From: Micropterus salmoides
Lineage: Eukaryota > Chordata > Actinopteri > Centrarchiformes > Centrarchidae
Assembly (NCBI RefSeq): GCF_014851395.1
Contig: NW_024041150.1
Coordinates: 38,761,585 to 38,825,584, forward strand
Length of the DNA: 64,000 nt
Direction: 5' to 3'
The notes under the pieces were generated by a model that saw only the letters and a program-made list of their open reading frames with translations, was not told where the DNA came from and made no database searches. A program made the position numbers and the translations under genes. Positions 11,238-22,288 of the stretch are shown here, piece by piece; position 1 is the first letter of the stretch; the number at the start of each line of letters is the position of its first letter.

Positions 11238-11681
11238 GTAAATCACAGCGTACTGATTTCATTTAGAGCATTATGTATGAGTAGCATATAATACACACAT
11301 ATCTATACTTTTTTGGAAGGTTTTCTCTTATTAAACAAAAACCTTTGCTGTTAAAATGCTATGTATGTATGGCATAGTGCTGTGTTGTGTGCACAGAACA
11401 ATCCCATCACGTGGTCCATTAGTAGTTGACCATATTACATGAACTTCCTCAGTAGTTAGAGTTTGATGAAGTGTCATGGAATTGTAGGTTTTTCAAATTT
11501 CCATTGTCCTGCGTATTTTAAGATCTTAAACACAACACCGATGAAACGTCATTAACGGTAAAGAAATTTGAACATCAACATTTTGAGGAAAACCGTGTGA
11601 AAGCTCCAGACCAGCTGCTAATGGGTCGAATGAATGAACTTTCAGTCTTAAATATTCTTTCTTTCTGAATGTCAGTATTGG
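11238..11681 (+). other. Intron 6 remnant of copy A
   Basis: Matches intron 6 of gene B at both ends; the middle (about 11282-11520) is absent from B. No coding content. Confidence 0.75.
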
Positions 11682-11880
11682 AACATCTTGGAAATGTTGA
11701 GATATTTATCTGGAGAACTCACAACATTGACCTGCTAGTGGCTCATGAACAAAATTTGAGAGGATCACTAATAAGGATTCATCCTCTAGGGACCATGGCT
11801 ATCTGAATCAATCTAATAATAGCGATATCTTATAGCCACAACATCTACATGGCTTATAAATGATTTCAAGAGAGGACCCA
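11682..11880 (+). repeat. Fish interspersed repeat, copy 1
   Basis: Matches 26127-26330 closely (CATCTTGGAAATGTTGAGAT and GGATTCATCCTCTAGGGACC). It is a common dispersed fish element, and its left edge is the truncation point of pseudogene A. Confidence 0.75.
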
Positions 11881-12300
11881 AACGCAGAGCTCTGAGCGAA
11901 GGACATTTATTTAGGTAAAAAGAGGGTTGAGGAACTGGATGGAGAGGTGGATGCCGGGAAACACTTGCACAGGGAAACCGACGGGACTGGGACCAGGGAG
12001 CTGGGGAACACTGGGGCCGAGGAAAGGAGGACGCAGGGGGGAACTGGGAGGATGCCGTGGGGGAAGCCCATAGAGGAGAGGACCAGAGGATGAGCCCAGC
12101 CGGCAGAACGGATGATGAGTGAGTGAACCTGGGAGGGAAAACAGACAAAGAGACAGGGTTAGTGACGGCAGCAACAAAGTACAGGGAAAATGAGAGAAAA
12201 CAAAAAACATGAGCGCCTGAACACAGAGGTGGCACCGGGTATGGAGCAACGACAAAGCAAGAATTGTGTGGAGAACCGGGGTTGAAATACAGGCAGGGAT
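11881..12300. repeat. Purine-rich interspersed repeat
   Basis: Starts GAGAGGACCCAAACGCAGAG and runs to CAGGCAGGGATG. The right half recurs at 26517-26700. Long minus-strand open frames here are compositional artefacts of the purine-rich strand. Confidence 0.65.
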
Positions 12301-12311
12301 GCCACCACAAC

Positions 12312-12520
12312 ACTGTGGTTCAGGAAGTAGAGCAGGTTGCCCGTTAATCGGACGATCAGCGGTGCAATCCCCGGCTCCAGGCTGTATGTCGAAGTGTCCT
12401 TGGGCAAGATCCTGAAACCTGAATTGCCTCTGGTGGCTGTTCCACCAGTGAATGAATGTGTGTGAAAGCGCTTTGAGTGGTCGAAAGACTAGAAAGGCTC
12501 TTTACAAATACGGAGCATTT
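12312..12520 (+). repeat. tRNA-derived SINE, copy 1
   Basis: The head has an A-box-like TTCAGGAAGTAGAGCAGG and a B-box-like GGTGCAATCCCC. The body includes GTCCTTGGGCAAGAT and CGCTTTGAGTGGTCGAAAG. Other copies lie at 26915-27060 and 46879-47090. Transcription of this class depends on RNA polymerase III. Confidence 0.8.
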
Positions 12521-13894
12521 ACTCTTGTGGTTTTAAATCATTTGTGTCTGATTTGAGCAGAAAGAAACTGGATGGCAACCTATGGCACACGTGCCAGAGT
12601 GGGCACACAGAGACACGTGAGAAAGCAAACTCAATCCTACAATACTGACATATGATATGTCGCTACAGATGATCAACCACCTTGATGAAATAATGTTGAC
12701 ATTATTATTAAAATTGTCAAAATAATCACAATAATCGTAACGCCTTAAAATTTTAACACAGTATTAAACCTTGGGCTTTTTGATCCATGACCGGGCAGGC
12801 CGACCAGCAGGTCAGCTGCAGCGGAAGCTCCCATTTTTCTTCAGCTCTGAGCTGTCTAAAGAGCAAAGACTTTCCAGCTGGAAAACAAGAAGAACGATGT
12901 CTTCCATCACGGCGTCAATGGCACAGTACTTCTGTGCGTCCAGGGGTTCCCCCTTGGTTCACCATCTACTGGTTGTAAAGCCAGGCTGTGTCAAATGAGC
13001 CCTTGAAGCGGTCATTACGCTTCAAGCGGACAGGATAGCACTACACACAACCCTGTGTGTAGTGTTATCGTATCGCTGCTCCACACGTTACGCACGCAAC
13101 CCCCCCGGCAGAGCCCGGGTGCGGGCTCGTGCGTTACCGCAGCATCACCGATGCAGTCCCTCCTCCTGCATCCAGAGGTGTGTGACAGGCTGTGCTGTGC
13201 GCTGTTCATGTGTGATATATGGCATATATGGCAAGTGTGTGCCAAACACGTTAGGCACGGCAGGCGACAGTGACGCTGGGGAGAATTGTGTTTCTTGTAA
13301 CTACAGAACACATTGTGTGAGCCAGCTGTGGGTTAGCCAAACGGCTAACAAGCAGCCTGGGCTTGCTGCAAAGCTGCACATCATCTCTCCCCTTGCCCCT
13401 CACCCTGCTCTCTTCCCTTGCCGGGCGAGCGGCGCGGCGAGGTGAGTGGCATAACAGACAGGCTGCAGCTGGCCGGATGGCTTTCATGCAGTCTGGCTCC
13501 GATGCCACAAGCAGAATATTTCCTCCTCGGCCCGCCACTGTCTCTACGAAATCAGTGGCTGCCATCATACCGCGTGGAGCGGCTGCACCTGGCCGTGCAG
13601 CCTTCATGCAGCATGGCTGCAATGTCGCAGGCAGACCTTCTCCTCTGTTGCCTGTCCCTGCCCTCCCCACCTCGTCGGGGGAGCGGCATGGTTACGGGCT
13701 CACGGATGTGGCTGCCCAACCTCGTGCCCCGGCAACTGTGTCTGCCTCTGCCTACCTCCCCCCACTGGGAATGCAGTACGGCAGGGGACCCACGAGGGCG
13801 ACTACACTCGTGTGGTCCCTTCCGCCACACATGGAAGGACACACAACAGACCCGTCTCTGAAGGTCTCTCATGATGTGGCCTGCGCCCCGAAGC

Positions 13895-14072
13895 AGTGGC
13901 GCAGATGGCCCAGCTAGTCGCACACCTGTCTTACCTGGGCTTCACGATGAACTGGAAGAGTGCTCCTTTCCCCTCCCATAGACTCACCTACTTTGGCGTG
14001 GTACTGGACTCCTCTCTCCAGAGAGCGTGGCTCTCTCAGGAGAGGGTGGATGCTCTGATGGAGCTGCTCCAC
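13895..14072 (+). pseudogene. DIRS RT C-terminal remnant (copy 1)
   Basis: Translates as AQLVAHLSYLGFTMNWK...RLTYFGVVLDSS, the segment after the catalytic box of DIRS reverse transcriptase. The catalytic palm is deleted in this copy. The frame runs on into the solo LTR. Confidence 0.75.
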
Positions 14073-14821
14073 TGTTGTGAATTATTTTGGAGCATTATAG
14101 CCTAAATTGTTATCATTAATTACTATAGCAATGGTGGTCTACATTGTCATCATTTAAAGTGTTATTTTATAGTGTAAAGTTAGGATCACAGTGTTAAAAC
14201 TCTATAGCTCTGAGTGTGTGTGCTCCTTTCTGTATCTAACTGCCCAGGCTCAGCAGTAGCACATGTGTGTGTGAGCAAGTTCGTGTGCGTTGGGAGAAAA
14301 GGGAGGGAGCACAGTGAGGCAGCATCAAAAACACTTACAAAGGAAAATATAGAAGCAGATTTTGTGAAAATTGTTTTATAAAACATACATCATATAGTCC
14401 ATCACAGTAAGAATGTCCTGTTTCTAGCACAGAGCACAAATAACACCAGTTTATTCCATAAAAGTCAGGTTATGGAAGAAATGGCATGATCAAGCGGAGT
14501 ACATGCAAAGGACACAGAGAGGAGGTGCAGGCAGTCAGGGACTTTCCCAGATTGTAGCAGTAGTAGGGAAGAGAGCCAAGAGATGATATGAAGCCAAGAA
14601 ACAGAGCTATAAAAGGAGGTGAAAGTCAGTCGTTACATAGTTTTCAAGTCGACTCGGGTCTCTGTTCTGGTAACAGAATGGGGCTCTATTTTGCACCGAT
14701 CTCTGACACACTCTGGTGGAACTTTTGTATTCTAATTGGTGTCTGTTTTTGTTGATAATAAAAATGTTGGTGAAAGTTTAAGCTTTTTTATCGGGCCCAA
14801 GTCTTGAATTTTTACACGACA
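14073..14821 (+). repeat. Solo LTR inside DIRS copy 1
   Basis: Begins TGTTGTGAATTATT and ends ACACGACA, with a 4-bp target duplication CCAC (14069-14072 and 14822-14825). A TATA-like TATAAAAGG near 14610 and an AATAAA near 14757 suit U3 and R. DIRS copy 3 has the empty site (CTGCTCCACCATGTTG, about 48640-48655). The retroelement family is not identified; a 4-bp duplication fits Gypsy, BEL or retrovirus-like elements. Confidence 0.9.
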
Positions 14822-15210
14822 CCACCATGTTGTCCCATGAGCGGCGGTGGCAGCTCTGTCGCTCATGAGCTCCTGGGCCTCATGTCGGCGGCTCACATGG
14901 TGGTTCCCCTGGCTGCAGCAGTGGTTCATCCGCTTGTGTCGTCCCCGGTCAGACAGAGACAGCGGCGATCCTGTCTGTGCCCCAGGTTCTGGCCTACTGG
15001 CGGGACCCTCTCTCTCTCTCGGTCGGGGTCCCCCCTGGGCATGGTCACATCCCACATCTGTCTGTCTCCAACGGCTGCTGGTGGGGCAGCCGTGGAAACT
15101 CCGCTGGAGGGGGGACGCTCTCTCTCAGGCAGGGGGTACGATCAGGAGTTACCCACTCCTCGACCAACCTCTCTGGGTCTGGCCACTAAGAGGCGATGCC
15201 TGGAGGGCTT

Positions 15211-15940
15211 AGATCTCTCCCGTGAGGTGATTCGCACCATCCAAGAGTCGAGAGCCGCCTCCACTCAGTCCTCTTACTCCTCTAAGTGGTTGGCTTTCCA
15301 GCGCTGGGTCTAGACCAGGGGACGGATCCGGTCACCTGTCCGCTGCCGGCAGTGTTTTCGTTCCTCCAGCTGCTCATGGACAGGGGGCTGGCGTTTAGTA
15401 CGGTTAAAAACAACACTGCCACTCTTTCGCCCTGACACGATGACTTCGGGGACAGGACTGCGCTCTCCCACCGCCTGGTGAAACGCTTCCTTAGAGGCGT
15501 GCGAAGGCGCAGGCCGGTTACGCGTTAACCCAAGTCACGTTTGAGCCTTTGGAGACTCCTGGCTCTGACATCAGCCAAAAGGGTCAGTGATCTGGCTGCC
15601 CTCTCTGTAGCTCCGTCGTGCCTCAGGATTCAGGGCGACGTCAGCTTGGCTATTCTGTGCCCTAACCTGACGTTCATGCCTAAAAGCATTACGAGCTCCT
15701 TTTGGTCACATGTCATCCTCCGGATTGCATCAGAGCGCACTCCACGAGAGGTGTCTCCTCCCATCGACATCTGCACGGCGGCCTCCTGGTTATCCCCATG
15801 CTCTTTCGTACGTTTCTACCCACCTCTTTCTGACTCACTCAGTGTTTTGGCTGAGTGTGTGGTGCGCCCTCTCCCACGGGATGGTGTGGGGGGGTGGCAG
15901 CTAATGTGGTTGTTGTCATGACCCCACCTCTGTACAGCTG
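15211..15940 (+). pseudogene. DIRS tyrosine recombinase remnant (copy 1)
   Basis: An N-terminal segment (REVIRTIQESRAASTQSSY) and, after a stop and frame changes, the catalytic-domain segment (LLALTSAKRVSDLAALSV) are visible. A later piece (CTAASWLSPCSFVRFY) comes from the C-terminal part. Tyrosine recombinases insert the circular DIRS cDNA without a target duplication. At least two frame breaks make this copy inactive. Confidence 0.8.
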
Positions 15941-16291
15941 CGGGGCCCCCCAACCAAGTTTCCCGACTTGCGCATGGGTCGGCCCTCGGCCTGCTTCGCC
16001 TCTAACCCAATAGCGATGAACTTAGAGGGCGAAGCCTATATGATATAGATGGGGGTTACGTATTGTAACCCGGATTCTATAAATATAGGCGCAGCCGAAG
16101 TTGTAGGCCTCACTGGACCTTGGTTCTCAGTGCTGAAGAAAAGGCATTTGGGATCTGAAGTCTGGGTCTCACCGTTGTATATATTCAAGGTGCGGACGTA
16201 GGAGAGGCCCACGCTGTGGGTGGGCATAGACTAATTCTCAGTGTCGGGCAGGCGCGCGGAAGGGGTAAACCCAATAGCGATAGCCTTAGAG

Positions 16292-17159
16292 CAGGGGTAT
16301 TCAATTAGATTTCAAAGAGGTCTAGTTAGAGAAAATTTCCTGAAGCAAAGGTCCGGAACATCAAAACGACGAACGTTATCATTCAGTACTATAACCTATA
16401 GTTGTATCAACACATGTTTTTAGTCAACAACGGACTGTCAAATCAAATAATATTTGATTCACCAAACTGGAAGGATAATAAATAATAACTATTCAAATAA
16501 TAAATTCTAAATTTAAGTAAACTAAATTAAAGTGCCTAATTTTTTAGAAAAAATGTAATAAAAAGTGTAGCTTGAAGTGATGAAGTGTAGTTTTAACCAA
16601 TTTTATAATAAACACTCAACACATCATAACAAATGAACAGCTGTAATGCCTCCTCTTCTCTTTCATTTCCTCTTACAGAGCTACCACTTTCCTACTTTCT
16701 GTTGTTCAGTGAGAAACGTGAGCTCCAGCTAGCATATTGGAGATCTATGAGATATTCTGGTTTTGAACTGCCCGTGGGAGGAATGTACATGTAAAAATCT
16801 GTACATTCTTGATTAAAAGTCATGTGAAATCTCTTTTATCTTTCGTCTCCTCAATTCGGGTGTGTTTCCAAAACGTCTCTGGTGAATCTCGCGGACTCGA
16901 CTCGCAAGCATCGGTATGCACAGATTTGATTGGCTGAGCAGCGTCACATGAGACGATTGCAGCACATGCGATTGGTCTGTGAGTTTCCTGGTCCTCCAAA
17001 CCAGTACAGTAAATGCTAGAAAAGCTACGCGGGTTAAAATAGAAACGCTCCGTCACGAGGTAGTAAGTCTCAATAATAAATGTGCTGTAGGTCGGCGGTC
17101 CGGAGAGGACGGCGGCTGGGTCCGGATCCGGACTGCGGTCCGCCTATTAGTGACCTCTG
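16292..17159. mobile_element. Nonautonomous hAT-like DNA transposon
   Basis: Starts CAGGGGTATTCAATTAG and ends TTAGTGACCTCTG, so the terminal bases form a short imperfect inverted repeat (CAGGGGT/CAGAGGT). The flanks CCTTAGAG (16284-16291) and GTTTAGAG (17160-17167) could be an 8-bp target duplication with two changes. No transposase frame is present. It interrupts the right edge of DIRS copy 1. Confidence 0.6.
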
Positions 17160-17189
17160 GTTTAGAGGCTCCCAGTATGTTTTAGAATT

Positions 17190-17362
17190 GACTTTAAAAT
17201 CTTATTGATCACTTTTAAAGCTCATCATGGCCTCTTGCCTTGTTATATTTCTGACCTTTTAGTCCCATACGCACCAGCACGTACCTTGAGATCCTCAGGC
17301 AGAGGTCTGTTGTCTGTTCCAGAGTCTGGACTGAAAACTAAAGGGGACAGAGCGTTTGCTCT
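17190..17362 (+). pseudogene. L2/CR1-like LINE ORF2 C-terminal fragment
   Basis: Closely matches 30303-30450. The translation (HHGLLPCYISDLL..., SGRGLLSVPESGLKTKG) is typical of the region after RT in fish L2/CR1-type LINEs. It breaks at about 17362 into intron 5 of a lectin gene. Confidence 0.7.
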
Positions 17363-17685
17363 GTAATAGAAATAATAGTTTGACATCCATTTGCTCAGTA
17401 AGGCCGTGATATGTGATCTCCTCCCTATGCGGACTTTGTCGCTCCGTAACAACGTCACATGACGTTTTTTATAATTTTCAGAGCCATTAAAGGGTTTTGT
17501 TACTTTAACGTAAACAGACCTGCTGAAATGACAGATGCTGTTGTTCTTCTTCCGAGAAGTTAAGGTAGAATTTGTAATGACAACGTTTTGTCAAAGCTTT
17601 ATGGTCTTTAGGGTATGTTTACAATGTTTGATTCAGTTTATATTGTTATTTATAAATCTATTCAATTCTGATTTGTGTTTTTTAG

Positions 17686-18074
17686 GAGCGTTTTTGGTTC
17701 TGGAGTGATGGTACGCCTTTCACCTTTTCATACTGGTGCAAAGGAGAGCCAAATAACCTTAGGGGCCAGCACTGTTTACAAATAAATCATGGAGGTAAAT
17801 CAGAAAATACTTTATTTTTGCATGGGACAGTAATGTACTTGTTGTGTAAATAAAAAAGGCTATATTAATGACAAAAGTGAGATCAGTTCATAAATGTATC
17901 CATCATCTTTTAAGCACAAACCTCTGCCTTGTTTTAGTCTTCATCAGCATCAAATGATACGTTCTGCTAAATAACCATGCTCACATCTTTCTGATCCACA
18001 CAGATAACAAATGCTGGGATGATGTACAGTGTCACACTCGCCTTCCATCCGTCTGTATAAAGAAAACCAACTGA
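17686..18074 (+). pseudogene. D-type C-type lectin remnant (exons 6-7 only)
   Basis: Exon 6 (17686-17794) and exon 7 (18004-18074, ending TGA) have the same sequence as gene D at 35713-36109, including WCKGEPNN and CWDD and normal splice sites. Part of intron 5 is present from about 17363; upstream of that a LINE fragment replaces exons 1-5, the promoter and the signal peptide. Conservation of these two exons with D indicates recent duplication or gene conversion. It could act as a conversion donor, but not as a gene alone. Confidence 0.92.
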
Positions 18075-18878
18075 TTCCTGGGCTGACACAGAGGCATGAA
18101 GCACCTGAAAAAATCACAAACATGGGTGGATGTTTTCTCTCTCTTTATGCCATCAGTCTAATATGTACCCTGAAGGCTCTATATCACATTTCATGTCTTT
18201 ATTTTCATTTTCAAGATCTAAATCGTCTCTGAGGTCTTGTGCCTTTAATAAGCACAAACTTATTCTGCAGAGTGAACTGTGCTTTCTTGTTTCATGCAAA
18301 TTAAAAGTCTCAAGCATTGAAACAAGCTGGTCTGTGAGTCTGTTTAAGATGTGATGTTTTAAGGGTTTAACTTCACTGTTCAGCAGCCAGTAAACAATCT
18401 AAAGACGGAACTTTAGTTCTCTTGTTGGAGACTTTAAAAGTTAATGTTATGTGTTTCACTGACAGAAGATGGGATAGCATCAATGCAGCAAAGCTTTGTC
18501 ATGAAGTTCAACCAACAGAACAAGGGGGCGTTTTTTCAAATGTAAATAAATATGAAGGACTGTCACACAAATGTTCTTCTGTTCAAACAGATAAATAGAT
18601 ATCATTTTTAAGGATCTCTTCCATGATCAAAAAACTGTGTGCTCTTGCTGTGAGCTCACAGATAAACAATATCAATAATATTTTTTTTTCTGGGTTGGTC
18701 TGACAGGAAACTGTAGTGATGTGCTGGTCTGTATGCAGGAAACATTTACAGTTCACTCCAGTATCATTGCAAATGTGTAGTTATGGCAACAGACACAAAC
18801 ACTGCAAACACTGCAAAAGTATGGAGGGAAAAAAATTTTTAGTCTTATGATTTGACTGTAAATTATGTTGTGATATAC

Positions 18879-19010
18879 CATCCATCCATCGTCAACCGCT
18901 TATAATGCGTACAGGGTCGCAGGGGGCTGGAGCCAATCCCAGCTTACATCGGGTGAAAGGTGGAGTACACCCTGGACAGGTCGCCAGTCCATCGCAGGGC
19001 TGTCTCTAAT
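18879..19010 (+). repeat. Fish SINE/LINE-tail repeat
   Basis: Starts CATCCATCCATCGTCAACC and includes GTACACCCTGGACAGGTCGC and CAGTCCATCGCAGGG. Copies lie at 36915-37045 (same orientation, orthologous position) and 6772-6856 (reverse, partial). Confidence 0.8.
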
Positions 19011-19718
19011 TCCAGCTTTCAGGACCGTAACCATGGTTCAGGAATTAGTAAGGTCACAGAGATTATTTAGGGTAATTCATACCAAAATGACACCTAAACA
19101 CAACCAAAGTTACTACAGTCACACAAACTAATGATCTATAATGGAATACATACAAAGGGACCTGTTGGCAAAAAATAGGCTACTTATATTAAAGCTAAAT
19201 TCTGCTGTATGTGTGCGTTTGCAGTGAAGGCTGAAACTGCACAGTGGACTCATCAACTACAGGCTCCTCATCATGTTCTTTCTGTCCACTGCTTAGCTCA
19301 CTAAAATTTAATAAAATATGAGATACAGACACACAGGCTACGATCAGATTTAAAACACAGTAGTACATTTTGTCTAGTTTATAAGATATTACACAACACT
19401 GCTCCGCTTCCACTGAAGACATTTGTTGTGCAGAGAGCTCAGGTCACAACAGGTACCACAAAACTGTATCATTCCCTTTATTCGGTATATATTGCTTTTA
19501 AGTGCTGACTGTAATCAGTCATTTTATTTTACTTGAAATTTCATTTAAATTCTTTATTTTAGGTTGTCATTTTAATAACTGATGGACATATGAAAATTAA
19601 CCTGTTGAGCTAACTCTGGCTCATTTACAGTTACGTTGCTGTTGATTAATGAGCACCGTCCCTGTCAAATGAAGTGAAATAAATGAAAAGAAAACTGGTA
19701 CACTGACTGGGTTTAGAG

Positions 19719-19727
19719 CCCCCCCCC
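19719..19727 (+). repeat. Poly-C tract, unit I (9 C)
   Basis: Homologous to the 14-C run at 37779-37792 and the 17-C run at 51897-51913. Confidence 0.9.
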
Positions 19728-20893
19728 ACTTTTCTTTTGTTCAGTAATACACGCAAAGAAGACTTTCAAGGATGATTCTGCATTATGCAACATCTTCTTC
19801 AGTGACAGTGATATTTCTGTGGCAGAGATAGCACACTTACTCTGATGCAATAATTCCCCAACTTCTGTTTTGAATGCATGTGTTGCAGGGCACTTCTCTG
19901 CCCACGGAGCTTTCTATTGTTCTAGACAGGTCTTGAATCCTTGTGTTGTTTTGTGTCTGTGTTTGTCTTCTGTATTGTTGTGTTTCATAGTGTGTATGTG
20001 GACGTTAATGTGTATTTTTTACTTTAGTTTTATAAATGCATTATATGTATATATGAATGTATGGATATAAATATATAAACAAACCTGCTGCCACTTGTGG
20101 AAAATAATGTTTATGATATATTACGGTTATTGGGTAAATGATACTGCTGACTAGATGAGACCAAAACAAATCTGAAAGAGTTAGGTGATAAAGATTGTAT
20201 CATCCAAATGCAATATTTGTCTGTTCAGTTTAAACAAATAGTGACATTGCTGCCTGATCAGCTCTTTGGTTGTTTGGTAATAATGATTTGACATTAAGTA
20301 AACTGACTACAAGTGATGATCACTAACTGCTGAAATAATTACTCAACTTCTCTTTTAAATTTTGTCCAGATACAGACATTGAGCACAGGTTTAAGTTTTG
20401 GTCTTTGTATATTGTATATATTGTATATGCTACATACAGTAATTGGTAGCAGTTAACAAATAACCTTCATTCAGTCATTGCCTCTGGTACATTTTCCACA
20501 AGTGGCAGCAACTGAAGAAGAAGGTTTGCAAACTGCAGAATCATCATTGAAGGCCTTCTTTTCCTTGCATTTTATAATGAGCAATAGAAAAGTATGAGGA
20601 GCCTCTAAACCCAATTTGACACTCCTGCTGTTATTAATGTGAACCTGCAACTTAATTTTAGTGTTTCACTCTTAATAGGGCACTTGCAATGACTCAAAGC
20701 TCTACACAGCTGGAACTAGGCCTTTTTTAAATGTCTTATGTAGGTTTCCTCATTTACCATCATTTCTTAATGAATTTCACAGTTTATAGCCTATACATAT
20801 ATGACACTTCTCCCATTTGTTTCCCTATTATTTGAAACTTCAACACTGTTTCTTAGAAATTACGTTAATATAGCGCGCTCCCTTTTCCTTTGT

Positions 20894-21560
20894 CTTAACC
20901 CTCTATTGCCATATGGCAACAATTACTTTATCTCTATTGCAATAATAGGAAATGCTTCAAAATCCTTGCTTTTTATTGGTGAAAATGGGTCTTTTCACCC
21001 TTTTCCTACCGATCTATGACACTGCACAGTTCATGATCTGAGGTCAGCTAAAATAGACACATTTTTCAATATTTAAGAAGAATTTCCTAATTTAAACCAG
21101 TTAGGATTTGTTTTTTGGTAAAATGCTAAAATTAATTTGTTGCCATATGGCAACTATATGCGAATATGGAGGAGAACTGCGTACCTTCAACCTACTGCAC
21201 TTTAATTGTTGTACCCTGTAAACTCTGCTTATATATGTTGATTTTATTTATAGAACATGCAAGCCAACTTTTTCTTTGAGAGCAGGACAGTGAGCTGGGC
21301 AGTTAGTTGAGTTAGCTCCTGCAAAATGCCAGGATGCAAAGGCATTGTGAGGAACAGGTGCTCGATATGTGTTGTGTAATTCTGTGTTACCCAAGAGCGG
21401 AACTGCTTTGTGGCTTCTCACAAGGGGTTAAACTGGTGCAAAATGAAGAGTGTAATATAAATTTGTTGCCGAAATATGTTAATAATGACAAAAATGAAAA
21501 GGTTTATCTATTTTAAGTATAAGTTGAGTTTGTTTAGTCTTGTTTATAATAAAAGTATTA
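20894..21560 (+). mobile_element. Possible piggyBac remnant
   Basis: TTAA at 20894-20897 is followed by CCCTCTATTGCC, matching a TTAA target with a CCCT-type end. The palindrome GCCATATGGC occurs near both 20909 and 21144. Near 21325-21420 one frame gives a cysteine-rich pattern (GCKGIV..RCSICVV, a stop, FCVTQERNCF) like the zinc-binding C-terminus of piggyBac transposases. The rest of the transposase and the right end are not visible. Confidence 0.4.
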
Positions 21561-22050
21561 TCGCTAAGTCCACCTTAGTTAAGGTTGCTATGCCGGTCAA
21601 GCTTTCTGTTCTTGCATGGATCATGTGATGTTTATAGTTATAAATGAATGATGATGCAAATTATTTATACATAAAAAACAGTAGGTGGCACCTACTTATC
21701 TATACTGTATGTGTTAACTGAACCTGAATAACTGCCTACACCTGGTGAATAATAATTTCAGCTATCTGAGTCAATGTGACATAAAAGTGCTGTGAGTGGT
21801 CGGTAGACTAGAAAGGTTATATAGGCTATACAAGTACAGACCATTTACATTTATCATTACATAATCTGCATGTAAGTAGACACAAAAAAGAGTAAATGCT
21901 CATTACAGTGTCAGAGTGCAGTTTAGGCACTATTGACCTATGGCTATTACTTAACTGATCGTAATATAGTTTTAATTTATCTTTCTGACAATATTGTGTT
22001 TGATAATGTTTCTGTGTATGTTTTCGTGTCTGTGCTCAGTTCCCTAATTT
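21561..22050 (+). other. Proximal upstream region of gene B
   Basis: AT-rich, shared in part with 53600-53790 and with the region upstream of A. It contains a SINE tail scrap near 21788-21850 (GTGAGTGGTCGGTAGACTAG). No gene seen. Confidence 0.6.
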
Positions 22051-22076
22051 GTGAGAGATGACAAGATAAGTATCTG

Positions 22077-22084
22077 TTTATAAG
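22077..22084 (+). promoter_or_regulatory. TATA box of lectin gene B
   Basis: TTTATAAG, with a GATA-type motif AGATAAG just upstream (about 22064-22070). The same pair stands before C (38914), C2 (53816) and, with a variant TATA, A. The noncoding first exon would start about 25-30 bases downstream and ends at 22159, followed by GTAATT. Confidence 0.75.
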
Positions 22085-22288
22085 GGCTGGTGTGTCTCTT
22101 CATCCGTGTTTCCACATCAGACAGCTGAAGCTACAGACGCAGAGAAGGAAGAAGAGAAGGTAATTCTGCAGCTACAAACTTCTGACTTTCCTTTACTGGA
22201 CTGACAGTGGACATAGGTCTTCTGTTCTACAGAAGTACAGAGTTTTTCTCTCTGTAGCAAAGGTTATCATCATCTCATCATCTCCATC

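Larger units (their letters stand above)
12826..16290 (+). mobile_element. DIRS-type retrotransposon, copy 1 (defective)
   Basis: Shares its body with copies 2-4. The left inverted terminal region is deleted: sequence passes straight from the flank (GCGGAAGCT) into internal sequence (CCCATTTTTC). The RT is reduced to its C-terminal end (13900-14072). Tyrosine recombinase remains follow a 749-bp solo LTR. The right terminal region (about 16000-16290) holds the inverted copy of the left end found in copies 2-4 (AATAGCGAT...TTAGAGGGCGAAGCC and GTGAGACCC reversed). Inverted termini plus a tyrosine recombinase in place of an integrase define DIRS elements. No complete frame remains. Confidence 0.85.
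18075..20893 (+). other. Lectin spacer, unit I
   Basis: No gene seen. This spacer is shared with units II (36110-38817) and III (50910-52931). It contains a polyadenylation region for the D-type remnant (ATTAAA near 18300), the repeat at 18879-19010, a poly-C run, and the GAAGAAGAAGGTTTGC block near 20515 that precedes each B/C-type gene. Small open frames (for example 19195-19422 minus) are also present in unit II, but simply because the DNA is duplicated. Confidence 0.7.

Noticed and set aside
11813..12313. 166-codon minus-strand frame rich in Ser, Pro and Leu
   Set aside because: Lies on the pyrimidine-rich strand of an interspersed repeat also found at 26517-26900; the composition explains the open frames.
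12312..12520. tRNA gene at the A-box and B-box motifs
   Set aside because: The sequence continues into a SINE body present in three copies, and no cloverleaf is evident, so it is a retroposon.
18029..18232. Duplicated 67-codon frame also present at 36064 and in similar form at 50864
   Set aside because: It is an alternate frame over lectin exon 7 and its 3'UTR; its conservation follows from the DNA duplication.
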